Shown here piece after piece: positions 33,411 through 41,527 of a stretch of 64,000 bases of DNA. Positions within the stretch are counted from its first letter, which is position 1; every line of letters starts with the position of its first letter. The stretch comes from an uncultured Clostridia bacterium (GTDB lineage Bacteria; Bacillota; Clostridia; Oscillospirales; Ruminococcaceae). The position numbers and the translations under genes were made by a program. Under the pieces are notes generated by a model. It had not been told where the DNA came from and did no database searches. It was given only the letters and a program-made list of their open reading frames with translations. The DNA lies in the NCBI GenBank assembly GCA_947628655.1, contig CANRAS010000002.1, positions 62,001 through 126,000 of the forward strand, given 5' to 3'.

Positions 33411-33565
33411 CAATTGCGCCCGCTCCCGCCTGCGGCGGGAGCGGGCGCAGACATTTTTTAAGCCGTTCCGCTTACGGCGTTTTTGCCTTTACAAGCGTTC
33501 TCCCCGCCTACGGCGGGGAGAACGCTTATTTACTTTGCACTATGCACTCTTAACTCTAAACTGAT
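33378..33565. mobile_element. MITE-like palindromic element with terminal inverted repeats (copy C)
   Basis: The left end ATCAGTTTAGAGTTAAGAGTG (from 33378, one base longer than needed) is repeated inverted at the right end (33539-33565), so the unit has inverted termini of about 26 bp. Inside are the hairpins GCGCCCGCTCCCGCC/GGCGGGAGCGGGCGC, GCCGT/ACGGC, and AGCGTTCTCCCCGCC/GGCGGGGAGAACGCT. There is no transposase. Its left end interrupts hepT. No target-site duplication is obvious. Confidence 0.6.
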
Positions 33566-33584
33566 GAAGGCGGGGAACGGATTG

Positions 33585-33654
33585 TTACCTCTTACATCTT
33601 ACCTCTAACCTCTAACCGCTAACCTCTGCTAAACCTCCAACCTCTAGCCTCTAT
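33585..33654 (-). repeat. Heptamer repeats at the 3' side of rnpB
   Basis: About ten CCTCTTA/CCTCTAA heptamers, the reverse complement of the GTAAGAN family. They abut the last bases of RNase P RNA. Confidence 0.7.
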
Positions 33655-34006
33655 CTTCTTTCCATCTATAAGCCGAGTTCTGTCGTGTATGTTCATCTAT
33701 CTAGCCTCACCGTCGCCGGTGAGGTCAAGCCGCCTTTAAGCGGGCGCGCCGAGCAGACGCGTTACCCCCGCCGCCAATCGGCGTTGCATCGGATAGGGTT
33801 TACATGGCAGCGCGGTCTCCCGCGCTCCGGTGAGCTCTTACCTCGCCTTTCCACCCTTGCAGACTGCGTAAGCAATCCTGCGGTATATCTCTGTTGCACT
33901 TGCCCTAAGGTCGCCCTCGGCTGACGTTATCAGCTATCCTGCTCTGTGATGCTCGGACTTTCCTCATTGCGCTCTCGCGCCCCGCGAACATACAATGGAG
34001 AGAAGA
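33653..34006 (-). ncRNA. rnpB: RNase P RNA
   Basis: The catalytic RNA of RNase P, which makes tRNA 5' ends; about 354 nt. On the minus strand the conserved parts occur in order: GAGGAAAGTCCGAGC, GAGGGCGACCTTAGGGCAAG, TGCAACAGAGATATACCGC, AAGGGTGGAAAGGCGAGGTA, AGAGCTCACCG, and at the 3' end GACAGAACTCGGCTTATAG. Helix P1 is formed by TCTTCTCTCCAT (5') and ATGGAAAGAAGA (3'). The layout suits the ancestral A-type. No TATAAT is seen just upstream; the gene lies 86 bases after nfnB on the same strand and may be processed from that transcript. Ends are inferred from P1. Confidence 0.93.
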
Positions 34007-34053
34007 CAGAGGCTAGGGGCTGGAAGTAAGAGGTTAGAGGTAAGAAGTAAGAT
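34007..34053 (+). repeat. Heptamer repeats at the 5' side of rnpB
   Basis: GAAGTAAGAGGTTAGAGGTAAGAAG-type heptamers, inverted with respect to those at 33.6 kb. Together the two arrays could extend helix P1 of the RNase P precursor. Confidence 0.7.
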
Positions 34054-34092
34054 TTCTTGAATTACCGCGTTTTCGCTTGACCTCTTAATTTC

Positions 34093-35484
34093 TTACATCT
34101 GCTTGCTTTTAATGTACTCGTCCATTGCTTTCGCCGCGGTTTTGCCTGCGCCCATTGCGAGAATTACCGTTGCCGCGCCCGTTACCGCGTCGCCGCCCGC
34201 GAATACTCCTTTGAGCGACGTCGCGCCGTTTTCATCGGCGACAAAGCACCCGTGTCTGTTCGTTTCAAGACCCGCCGTCGTGTTGCGGATAAGCGGATTA
34301 GGAGATGTGCCGATTGACATTACTACACAATCCACATCAAGAACAAATTCGCTGTCGGGCTTTTCGATAGGACGGCGCCGACCGCTTTGGTCGGGTTCGC
34401 CGAGTTCCATTTCAACGCATTTCATTCCCGTGACGAATTTATGCTCGTTTCCCAATATCTCAACGGGATTATTAAGCGTCTTAAAGATAATGCCCTCTTC
34501 TTTCGCGTGTTCGATTTCCTCGTTTCGCGCGGGCATTTCCTCTTCTCCTCGCCTGTAGACTATGTAGACGTTCTCCGCGCCTAAGCGTTTAGCGCACCTC
34601 GCCGCGTCCATTGCGACGTTTCCTCCGCCTACTACGGCAACGTTTGTGTTCTTCTTTATCGGAGTATCGGAATTTTCCTTGTAGGCTTTCATAAGATTTA
34701 CGCGCGTTAAAAATTCGTTCGCGGAATATACGCCCTTTAGATTTTCTCCGGGAATGTTCATAAACCTCGGCAAACCCGCGCCCGAACCTATGAAAATTGC
34801 CTCGTAGCCCTGCTCGAACAGCTCGTCAATGCTTATTGTGCGCCCGATAACGACGTTCGTTTCCACTTTAACGCCGAGCGCTTTAAGATTATCGACTTCG
34901 CGCTGAACAATCGACTTCGGCAGGCGAAATTCGGGTATTCCGTAAACGAGAACTCCCCCCGCGAGGTGGAGCGCCTCGAAAACCGTTACGTCGTAACCCA
35001 TTTTCGCAAGGTCGCCCGCGCACGTCAGACCGCTCGGTCCTGCGCCGATAACAGCGCATTTGTGTCCGTTTTTTGCGGGGGCTTTCGGAGGTTCTGTTGA
35101 ATGTGCGTTGTGCCAATCCGCGACGAACCGTTCAAGCCGTCCTATGCCGACGGGTTCACCTTTTATTCCGCGGACGCACTTGCTTTCGCACTGCGTTTCC
35201 TGAGGGCAGACGCGTCCGCACACGGCGGGCAGAGAACTGCTTTCCGCGATTATTTCATACGCGCCCTCGTAATCCTTTTCACGGACTTTCGCGATGAACG
35301 CGGGAATGTCAATAGACACGGGACAGCCCGAACGGCACGGCATATTCTTGCAGTTTAAGCACCGTTCCGCCTCGTCAAGAGCCTGCTCCTCGGTATATCC
35401 CAACGCAACCTCGCTGAAATTCTTATTGCGGACGTTCGCCTGCTGGACGGGCATTTCATTTTTCTTTAAACTCATATTCGGCAT
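34093..35484 (-). CDS. nfnB: NfnB-type NADPH-dependent oxidoreductase (GltD-like flavoprotein)
   Basis: A 463-residue iron-sulfur flavoprotein. The N-terminal domain has two cysteine clusters for [4Fe-4S] centres (CLNCKNMPCRSGCP and CGRVCPQETQCESKC). Then come the FAD-binding GAGPSGLTCAGDLA and the NADP-binding VVGGGNVAMDAARCA. Alone this would be called glutamate synthase small subunit (GltD), but the adjacent ferredoxin-NADP reductase-like gene makes it the large subunit of NfnAB. That enzyme couples reduced ferredoxin and NADH to the reduction of two NADP+ by electron bifurcation. The genes are 18 bases apart. The ATG follows GGAGGGATAG. Confidence 0.88.
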   Translation of the reverse strand: MPNMSLKKNEMPVQQANVRNKNFSEVALGYTEEQALDEAERCLNCKNMPCRSGCPVSIDIPAFIAKVREKDYEGAYEIIAESSSLPAVCGRVCPQETQCESKCVRGIKGEPVGIGRLERFVADWHNAHSTEPPKAPAKNGHKCAVIGAGPSGLTCAGDLAKMGYDVTVFEALHLAGGVLVYGIPEFRLPKSIVQREVDNLKALGVKVETNVVIGRTISIDELFEQGYEAIFIGSGAGLPRFMNIPGENLKGVYSANEFLTRVNLMKAYKENSDTPIKKNTNVAVVGGGNVAMDAARCAKRLGAENVYIVYRRGEEEMPARNEEIEHAKEEGIIFKTLNNPVEILGNEHKFVTGMKCVEMELGEPDQSGRRRPIEKPDSEFVLDVDCVVMSIGTSPNPLIRNTTAGLETNRHGCFVADENGATSLKGVFAGGDAVTGAATVILAMGAGKTAAKAMDEYIKSKQM

Positions 35485-35502
35485 AATACTTCTATCCCTC
35501 CG

Positions 35503-36339
35503 TTACGCGTTTTTGAACAGATTGCAGGTTTCCTCGCGTTTTCTCTGTTCAAATTCTTTATACATCGTCCCGCGCTCCATTGCCTCGTCGAAATCGACAA
35601 GATGTCCGTCAAAATCGGGTCCGTCAACGCACGCGAACTTCGTTTCCCCGCCGACGGTAAGACGGCATCCTCCGCACATTCCCGTGCCGTCTATCATGAT
35701 AGGGTTCATCGAAACGACTGTTTTTATATCGTATTCCTTCGTTAATTTGCACACGAATTTCATCATAACAAGCGGTCCTATTGCGATTACCTCGTCATAA
35801 TTGTTGCCCGCGTCGATAAGTTCTTTCAGCGCGTCGGTAACAAGACCTTTCGTGCCGTAAGAGCCGTCGTCGGTCATTATTTTCATAAGCGACGAATTTG
35901 CCCTGAATTCTTCCTCTAAAATAACGAGGTCTTTATTGCGAAATCCGACGACAGAATGAACCTCGCACCCCAGATTATGCAGTTTCTTGGCAATAGGATA
36001 CGCAATAGCGCACCCTACGCCGCCGCCTACGACCGCGACTTTTTTCAGTCCCTCCGTGTGGGACGGCACGCCGAGCGGTCCTACAAAATCGTGTATAAAT
36101 TCGCCCTCGTTTAAGTGGTTCAGCTTTTCCGTAGTCGCGCCCACTATCTGGAATATAATAGTCACCGTACCCTTTTCGCGGTCGAAATCCGCAACGGTCA
36201 GCGGTATCCTCTCGCCGTTTTCATCGGGGCGCAGGATTATGAACTGCCCCGGCTCTGCTTTCTTTGCAACGAGCGGAGCGTCAACCTCCATAAGCGTCAC
36301 TGTCGGATTAAGTACTTGTTTTCTTACTATTTTATACAT
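35503..36339 (-). CDS. nfnA: NfnA-type ferredoxin-NADP+ reductase subunit
   Basis: A 278-residue FAD/NAD-binding subunit of the ferredoxin reductase/PyrK family. The N-terminal barrel has the FAD motif IPLTVADFD (RxYS-like region altered), the nucleotide-binding GGGVGCAIAYPIAKKL, and C-terminal cysteines in GMCGGCRLTVGGETKFACVDGP for a [2Fe-2S] cluster. Together with NfnB it should form the bifurcating transhydrogenase common in Clostridia. The frame is open to 36378, but MYKIVRKQVLNPTVTLMEV at 36339 is the family start and has AAGGGTG upstream. A promoter lies at 36384-36412. Confidence 0.9.
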   Translation of the reverse strand: MYKIVRKQVLNPTVTLMEVDAPLVAKKAEPGQFIILRPDENGERIPLTVADFDREKGTVTIIFQIVGATTEKLNHLNEGEFIHDFVGPLGVPSHTEGLKKVAVVGGGVGCAIAYPIAKKLHNLGCEVHSVVGFRNKDLVILEEEFRANSSLMKIMTDDGSYGTKGLVTDALKELIDAGNNYDEVIAIGPLVMMKFVCKLTKEYDIKTVVSMNPIMIDGTGMCGGCRLTVGGETKFACVDGPDFDGHLVDFDEAMERGTMYKEFEQRKREETCNLFKNA

Positions 36340-36383
36340 TGATAACTCAACACCCTTTCCCGACGGATAATCCGCCAATCTAT

Positions 36384-36412
36384 ATTATAACATAGTTTGC
36401 GCAAAATTGCAA
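36384..36412 (-). promoter_or_regulatory. Sigma-A promoter of nfnAB
   Basis: On the minus strand TTGCAA (36407-36412), 17 bases, TATAAT (36384-36389). The sequence CCCCTTGCAA is shared with the radC promoter. Confidence 0.75.
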
Positions 36413-36420
36413 GGGGTTTT

Positions 36421-36505
36421 TAAGATGTAAGAAATAAGATGTAAGAGGTAAGAAGTAAGATGTAAGAGGTAAGAAGTAAGATGTAAGAGGTAAGAAGTAA
36501 GAGGT
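36421..36505 (+). repeat. Longest heptamer array, about 12 copies
   Basis: Consecutive 7-mers GTAAGAA, GTAAGAT, GTAAGAG repeated in the order A-T-G. This is the most regular copy of the family and shows the unit to be GTAAGA followed by A, G or T. It lies just upstream of the nfnA promoter. Confidence 0.85.
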
Positions 36506-36551
36506 TTGGCAATCCGCAAACAAAGCAGATTTAGAAGATAATGCAAAGCAC

Positions 36552-36580
36552 TTGATTTTTGCGAAGAAGTATGTTATAAT
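36552..36580 (+). promoter_or_regulatory. Sigma-A promoter of the Nudix-SecA-mnmE operon
   Basis: TTGATT (36552-36557), 17 bases, then TGTTATAAT with the -10 at 36575-36580 (extended -10). The first gene starts 75 bases downstream. Confidence 0.75.
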
Positions 36581-36654
36581 ATACAATGTATAATAATGTA
36601 CAGAGCAATGCGCGGTTTGCGCTTGAAATTTATTGAAAACGGAGCGGGTTAATA

Positions 36655-37233
36655 ATGGAGTTTTTTGACCTTTACAACGTGAACAGGAAACCGCTGGGGC
36701 GCAAGATTATGCGCGGCGTTCCTATTCCGAGGGGTGAATATCACATCGTCGTTCAGGTTATGACGGTAAATCACAACGGGGAAATTCTGCTAACTCAGCG
36801 CGTCCCCGAAAAGACAAGCGGGGGAAAATGGGAGTGTTCGGGCGGCTGTGCCGTGGCGGGCGAATCGGGTACCGAGGCGGCTGTCCGCGAACTTTACGAG
36901 GAAACGGGCATTGTCGCCGATGAAAGCGAACTTTCTCTCGAATGGGAAATGACGGCGGACGGTATGCTTAGGGATTTTTACGTTCTGGTAAAGGACGTTC
37001 CGCTGTCGGAACTCCGATTGCAGGATATAGAGGTTTGCGCGGCGAAGTGGGTCAGCTTTGAAAGACTGTGCGAGATGTCGAAAAGCGGGCAGACCACGAG
37101 AACTATGACGCGGTGGCTTGAAAACCGCAGTTCGCAGTTGATTTACCTTATCGGCAAGGCGAAGAAAAACGCACGCGCCCCGCATACGCTCCGCAAATCG
37201 GACAGGGCGTGGAACGGAGGAAACGTTGGATAA
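36655..37233 (+). CDS. Nudix hydrolase
   Basis: A 192-residue Nudix enzyme. The Nudix box is present as GESGTEAAVRELYEETGI (about 70-87) with the metal-binding REx2EE. The N-terminal MEFFDLYNVNRKPLGRKI resembles the isopentenyl-diphosphate isomerase-like/YfcD branch, which acts on nucleoside or other diphosphates; substrate not determinable. The C-terminal 40 residues are basic and extra to the domain. The ATG follows CGGAGCGGG. It overlaps the SecA-like gene by eight bases and opens a seven-gene run on the plus strand. Confidence 0.85.
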   Translation: MEFFDLYNVNRKPLGRKIMRGVPIPRGEYHIVVQVMTVNHNGEILLTQRVPEKTSGGKWECSGGCAVAGESGTEAAVRELYEETGIVADESELSLEWEMTADGMLRDFYVLVKDVPLSELRLQDIEVCAAKWVSFERLCEMSKSGQTTRTMTRWLENRSSQLIYLIGKAKKNARAPHTLRKSDRAWNGGNVG

Positions 37234-39502
37234 ATCGGCAATAGACGAGATAAAATCGCTTGCAAGTAACGGCGATGCGGGCGGGAACAGCGTAAACGAA
37301 ATATTCGCGCGCGTTTATAACGCCGTGCAGAAAACGCTCGGTATAACGCCGTTTGACGAGCAGTTGGCGGCGGCGCTCGCACTTCTGGGCGGGCGTATGG
37401 TGCAGATGCAGACGGGCGAGGGGAAAACCTTGTGCGCCGTTTTCGCCGCGTGCGCCGAGGCTTTCGCGGGCGGGAATACGCATATACTCACATTCAACGA
37501 TTATTTAGCGCGGCGCGACTATGAATGGATGAAACCCGTTTATGACGAAATGGGCGTTTCCGTCGGGTGCATTACAGAAAGCACTCCGAAAGAGGAACGC
37601 GGTGAACTTTACAAAAAACAGGTGCTTTACTCGACGGCGAAAGAGGCGGGGTTTGACTATCTTCGCGGGTTCGTCCTGTTCGACGAAAAACCGTATTTCC
37701 CCGAAAAGCTGAATTTCGCGATTTTTGACGAGGCGGACAGCATACTTATTGACGAGGCGCGTATTCCTCTTGTGATAGTAGGCGATGTCGCTGTGCGCGA
37801 CGGCGGGGATATGGACGAGGTTTACGAAAAAACTCTCGCGCTCGGCGCTGATTGCTTTGAAACCGACCCGAACACGAAAAACGTCTATCTCACCGACAAC
37901 GGCGCGGATAAAGCGGAGGAGATATTCGGACGTGATGTGTACGCGGTCGGCAATGAAAATCTGTTAGCGAAAATATGCGCTTCTATAAAGGCGCGCGAGG
38001 TTCTCCAAGAAAATAAAGATTACATCGTAAGGGACGGCGGTATTCTGCTGATAGATGAATTTACGGGCAGAGCCGCGCCGGGTCGTGTGTTCCCCGGCGA
38101 ACTCCAGAGCGCAGCCGAGGCAAAACACGGACTCAAAATCTCCTCGCGCGGGCGAATAATGGGAAGTATCGCTTTGCAATACTATGCAAGGCTTTATCCG
38201 AAACTTGCGGGAATGACGGGTACGGCGGAGCAGTCGCGGGAGGAGTTTGAGAAGATTTACGGGATTTTAACCGAAGTCATTCCGACAAGATTGCCGCTCG
38301 CAAGAATAGACCGCCCGCTTGAACTGTACTATGACCAAAGCGAAAAGCGAAAGGCGATTTTAAGCGCGATAAAAGGGGCGGCGGACGCGGAACGTCCCGT
38401 GCTTGTCGGGAGCGAGAGCATTGAAGAAAGCGAGAGCATTTCCGCGGAACTGTCCGTTATGGGGATAAAGCACAGCGTGCTGAACGCGAAGAACGACGCG
38501 CAGGAGGCGGAAATTATCGCGAAAGCGGGCGAACGCGGCGCGGTGACTATCTCAACGAATATGGCGGGTCGCGGCGTTGATATTAAGCTCGGCGGCGCGG
38601 ACGGTCACGACAGGGATTTTGTCGTAAAATCGGGGGGCTTGCTTGTCCTGTCAACTTCTCCGCGCGAGAGTTCGCGTATCACAATGCAATTGCGCGGTCG
38701 CGCGGGCAGGCAAGGGGACGTAGGCGAGAGCCGAGCGTTCGCCGCGCTCGACGACGCGATTATGACGGATAACGATTTGAAGGGTCTGGCGGGGAGGCAT
38801 TACCCGAAAGAAAAGTCCGAGGGCGCGATAAATGACAAAGTGCTTTTGCGCGAGGCGGAGCGCGTTCAGCGTATCGCGGAAAACAACGCGTTTGACGAGC
38901 GCGTGGGGCTGATGAAATACACTATGATTGGCGAAAAGCACCGTGAAACGACGTTCAGACGGCGAAACTCCCTGCTGGACGGTTCATACAACAGCGAGTT
39001 CTGGCAGAAATCGGAACTTTACGAAAATGCGCGGGAGAAATTCCCCGAAAGCGATTTGCAGGAACTTCAAAACCGCGTTCTCGCGGCGTTGCTTAACGAA
39101 TTTTGGAGCGACTATCTCGATTATTCTACCTATCTTCGCGAGGGCATACACTTAACGCAGATAGCGGGGAGAAATCCCGCGGAGGAATACAACATCGCGT
39201 GCGAGGAGTATTACGAGAACGCGGCGGCGTCCATTCCCGAAAGAATGGAGGAAAAGCTGGAGGACGTTCTAAAATGCGACAGGCTTTCGGATTACGTCAT
39301 AGAGCGCCCGACAAGGACGTATACCTATCTTCTGAACGACATCGGCGAAGAGTTCAAGGCGAAACCATTGCTTATGGGGCTGATGACGGAGGACTATAAG
39401 GTATCCGAGGAAACCGAAGAAGAACCCGAAACGCCGACCGTTGCCGACGATAACGGCGCGAAAAAAGGTTTCTTCGGCAGGCTGTTCGGGGGGAAGAAAT
39501 GA
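37226..39502 (+). CDS. SecA-family translocase ATPase, probably an accessory (SecA2-like) form
   Basis: A 758-residue DEAD-type motor for protein export. It has Walker A MQTGEGKT, FNDYLARRDYEWM, DEADSILIDEARIPLV, a modified preprotein-binding IDEFTGRAAPGRVFPG, TNMAGRGVDIKLGG and QLRGRAGRQGD. It is shorter than housekeeping SecA (about 830-920) and has no C-terminal zinc-binding CxCxSG tail; it ends KKGFFGRLFGGKK. No SecY2 or glycosyltransferase cluster is nearby. The start is TTG after GGAGGAAACG. Whether the genome also has a standard SecA cannot be seen; if not, this would be the only one. Confidence 0.85.
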   Translation: MDKSAIDEIKSLASNGDAGGNSVNEIFARVYNAVQKTLGITPFDEQLAAALALLGGRMVQMQTGEGKTLCAVFAACAEAFAGGNTHILTFNDYLARRDYEWMKPVYDEMGVSVGCITESTPKEERGELYKKQVLYSTAKEAGFDYLRGFVLFDEKPYFPEKLNFAIFDEADSILIDEARIPLVIVGDVAVRDGGDMDEVYEKTLALGADCFETDPNTKNVYLTDNGADKAEEIFGRDVYAVGNENLLAKICASIKAREVLQENKDYIVRDGGILLIDEFTGRAAPGRVFPGELQSAAEAKHGLKISSRGRIMGSIALQYYARLYPKLAGMTGTAEQSREEFEKIYGILTEVIPTRLPLARIDRPLELYYDQSEKRKAILSAIKGAADAERPVLVGSESIEESESISAELSVMGIKHSVLNAKNDAQEAEIIAKAGERGAVTISTNMAGRGVDIKLGGADGHDRDFVVKSGGLLVLSTSPRESSRITMQLRGRAGRQGDVGESRAFAALDDAIMTDNDLKGLAGRHYPKEKSEGAINDKVLLREAERVQRIAENNAFDERVGLMKYTMIGEKHRETTFRRRNSLLDGSYNSEFWQKSELYENAREKFPESDLQELQNRVLAALLNEFWSDYLDYSTYLREGIHLTQIAGRNPAEEYNIACEEYYENAAASIPERMEEKLEDVLKCDRLSDYVIERPTRTYTYLLNDIGEEFKAKPLLMGLMTEDYKVSEETEEEPETPTVADDNGAKKGFFGRLFGGKK

Positions 39503-40863
39503 GCGATACTGTTTGCGCGATTGCAACGCCTGCCGCCGTCGGCGGGATTTCGGTAGTGAGAATTTCGGGAGATAACGCATTTGACGTTGCCGAAAAGGTT
39601 TTCAGACCCGTATCGGGCAGAGCGGTTTCAGCGATGAAAGGTTATACCGCAGTTTACGGCAGGATATTCGACGGGGAAACGCAATTGGACGACGGCGTTC
39701 TTCTCGTTTTCAGAGCGCCCCATTCCTACACGGGCGAGGATGTGTGCGAGATTTCGTGTCACGGCGGGATATACGTTACGCGGCGCGTTATGACGGCTTG
39801 CCTGAAAGCGGGCGCGCTGGCGGCGGGCGCGGGGGAATTTACGAAACGCGCGTTGCTGAACGGCAAGATGTCGCTTACTCAAGCGGAGGCTGTCGCCGAC
39901 CTTATTTCAACGCAGGGGGAGCAAATGCTTGCCTGCTCTAACAGTCAGCGCGAGGGCGCGCTGTTTCGGCGTGCGGAGAAAATCGCGGATAAACTTACGG
40001 CGATTTCCGCGCAGATTTCCGCGTGGATAGACTACCCCGACGACGATACGCCCGAAGTTACCGAGGAATGGCTGAAAGAGCGGATAAGCGAAATTGACGG
40101 GCAACTGTCCGATTTGCTCGCAAGCTACGACACGGGGCGAATGATACGCGAGGGTATCTCGTGCGCGATAGTCGGAAAACCTAACGTCGGAAAGTCTACG
40201 ATTATGAACGCGCTTTCGGGTACTCCCCGCAGTATTGTCAGCAGTACGGCGGGAACGACCCGCGATATTGTCGAAGAAACCGTAAACTTAAACGGCGCGG
40301 TGCTGTTGCTGTCGGACTGCGCGGGTATACGCGAAACCGAGGACGAGGTGGAGAAAATCGGCGTTGAACTTATGCTGAAAAAACTCGAAAACGCCGACGT
40401 CGTGCTGGCGGTGTTCGACGGTTCGCGCGGGCTTGAAAGCGACGATGAACGGCTGTTCTCGCTTTTGCAAAACAAGACGGTCATTCCGATAGTCAACAAG
40501 AGCGACCTTGACAGGGCGCTTGATGTTTCGCAGATAGAACGCAGGTTCGGCAAACCGCTTGTGATTTCCGCAAAGGACGCGGATTTTGCTGAGCGTTTAG
40601 GAGATGAAATCTCCTCGCGCCTGGAACTCGACAAGCTCGATACTTCCGCGGGATTTATCGCGAACGAGCGTCAGCGCGGGTGCGTTATCAAAGCGGAAAG
40701 CGCCGTGAAAGACGCTTTAAGCGCGGTAAATGCGGGCTTTACGCCCGATGTTGTCGGAGTGCAAATCGAAAACGCGCTTGACGCGATTTTTGAACTTTCG
40801 GGAAAGAGCGTTTCCGATGAAGTGATAAGCGAAGTGTTCAAGCGGTTTTGCGTTGGAAAATAA
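39499..40863 (+). CDS. mnmE: tRNA modification GTPase MnmE
   Basis: A 454-residue GTPase that, with MnmG, installs the 5-carboxymethylaminomethyl group on U34 of certain tRNAs. The N-terminal tetrahydrofolate-binding domain starts DTVCAIATPAAVGGISVVRI. The inserted G domain has GKPNVGKST (G1), GTTRD (G2), DCAG (G3; DxxG) and NKSD (G4). The C-terminus FCVGK carries the CxGK motif needed for modification. It overlaps the SecA-like gene by four bases. MnmG is not in the window, although the two are often neighbours. Confidence 0.96.
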   Translation: MSDTVCAIATPAAVGGISVVRISGDNAFDVAEKVFRPVSGRAVSAMKGYTAVYGRIFDGETQLDDGVLLVFRAPHSYTGEDVCEISCHGGIYVTRRVMTACLKAGALAAGAGEFTKRALLNGKMSLTQAEAVADLISTQGEQMLACSNSQREGALFRRAEKIADKLTAISAQISAWIDYPDDDTPEVTEEWLKERISEIDGQLSDLLASYDTGRMIREGISCAIVGKPNVGKSTIMNALSGTPRSIVSSTAGTTRDIVEETVNLNGAVLLLSDCAGIRETEDEVEKIGVELMLKKLENADVVLAVFDGSRGLESDDERLFSLLQNKTVIPIVNKSDLDRALDVSQIERRFGKPLVISAKDADFAERLGDEISSRLELDKLDTSAGFIANERQRGCVIKAESAVKDALSAVNAGFTPDVVGVQIENALDAIFELSGKSVSDEVISEVFKRFCVGK

Positions 40864-40886
40864 ATTTATCGGGAGATGTGCGGATT

Positions 40887-41504
40887 ATGAATATACTTGT
40901 AATAGGCTGCGGAATGGTCGGCGCGGCGGTCGCGAACACTCTGGACGCGCGCGGTCACGATGTTTCGGTTATCGACAGGAACACGGAATGTTTCGACTTG
41001 CTTTCGGGGCAGTTCGGCGGGTTTACGTCAACGGGCGTTGCAATCGACACGGTTGTTTTAAAACACGCGGGGATAGAAACCTGCGACGTGCTGTTTGCGC
41101 TGACCGAAGAGGACGATATGAACATTATGGCGTCGCAAATCGCAAAGACCGAATTTAACGTGCCGAAGATATTCACACAAATCACCGACATCAAAAAAGG
41201 CGCGTTGTATGAAGAAATGGGGCTGTCTGTTATCTGCCCTACAAAACTTACCGTTACGGCGGCGTGCGCGGCTATCGAGGAGCAGGGCGGCGGCGCGGAA
41301 ATGAACTTTGAAAACTACATAGTGCATTTTTCGACAATGGATTTGCCCGAAGAATTTGTTTCCCGCACACCGAACGATATAGGCTACGAGGAGGACGAAA
41401 CGCTGTTCGGCGTTATCCGAAAAAACGGCGGGCTTATACTCTACCGCGGGCAGGAACTGACGTTCGCCGAGGGAGATAAACTGATATTCGCAAAGAAATC
41501 ATAA
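40887..41504 (+). CDS. trkA: TrkA/KtrA-type potassium-channel regulatory subunit (1)
   Basis: A 205-residue RCK protein. The Rossmann fold starts MNILVIGCGMVGAAVANTLD with the GxGxxG-type loop, and the acidic end of beta2 is VIDRN. It binds NAD(H) or ATP/ADP and gates a Trk/Ktr channel at the membrane. The C-terminal part (about 145-205) is a reduced RCK_C. The frame is open from 40848, but ATG 40887 starts the Rossmann strand and has GGGAG upstream. No TrkH/KtrB channel gene is in the window. Confidence 0.9.
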   Translation: MNILVIGCGMVGAAVANTLDARGHDVSVIDRNTECFDLLSGQFGGFTSTGVAIDTVVLKHAGIETCDVLFALTEEDDMNIMASQIAKTEFNVPKIFTQITDIKKGALYEEMGLSVICPTKLTVTAACAAIEEQGGGAEMNFENYIVHFSTMDLPEEFVSRTPNDIGYEEDETLFGVIRKNGGLILYRGQELTFAEGDKLIFAKKS

Positions 41505-41527
41505 ACGAAAACGCATTTGGAGGGCTT

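Noticed and set aside
36421..36505. CRISPR array
   Set aside because: Seven-base tandem units without spacers; no array of 28-37-bp repeats was seen anywhere in the window. The I-C array must be beyond the left edge.
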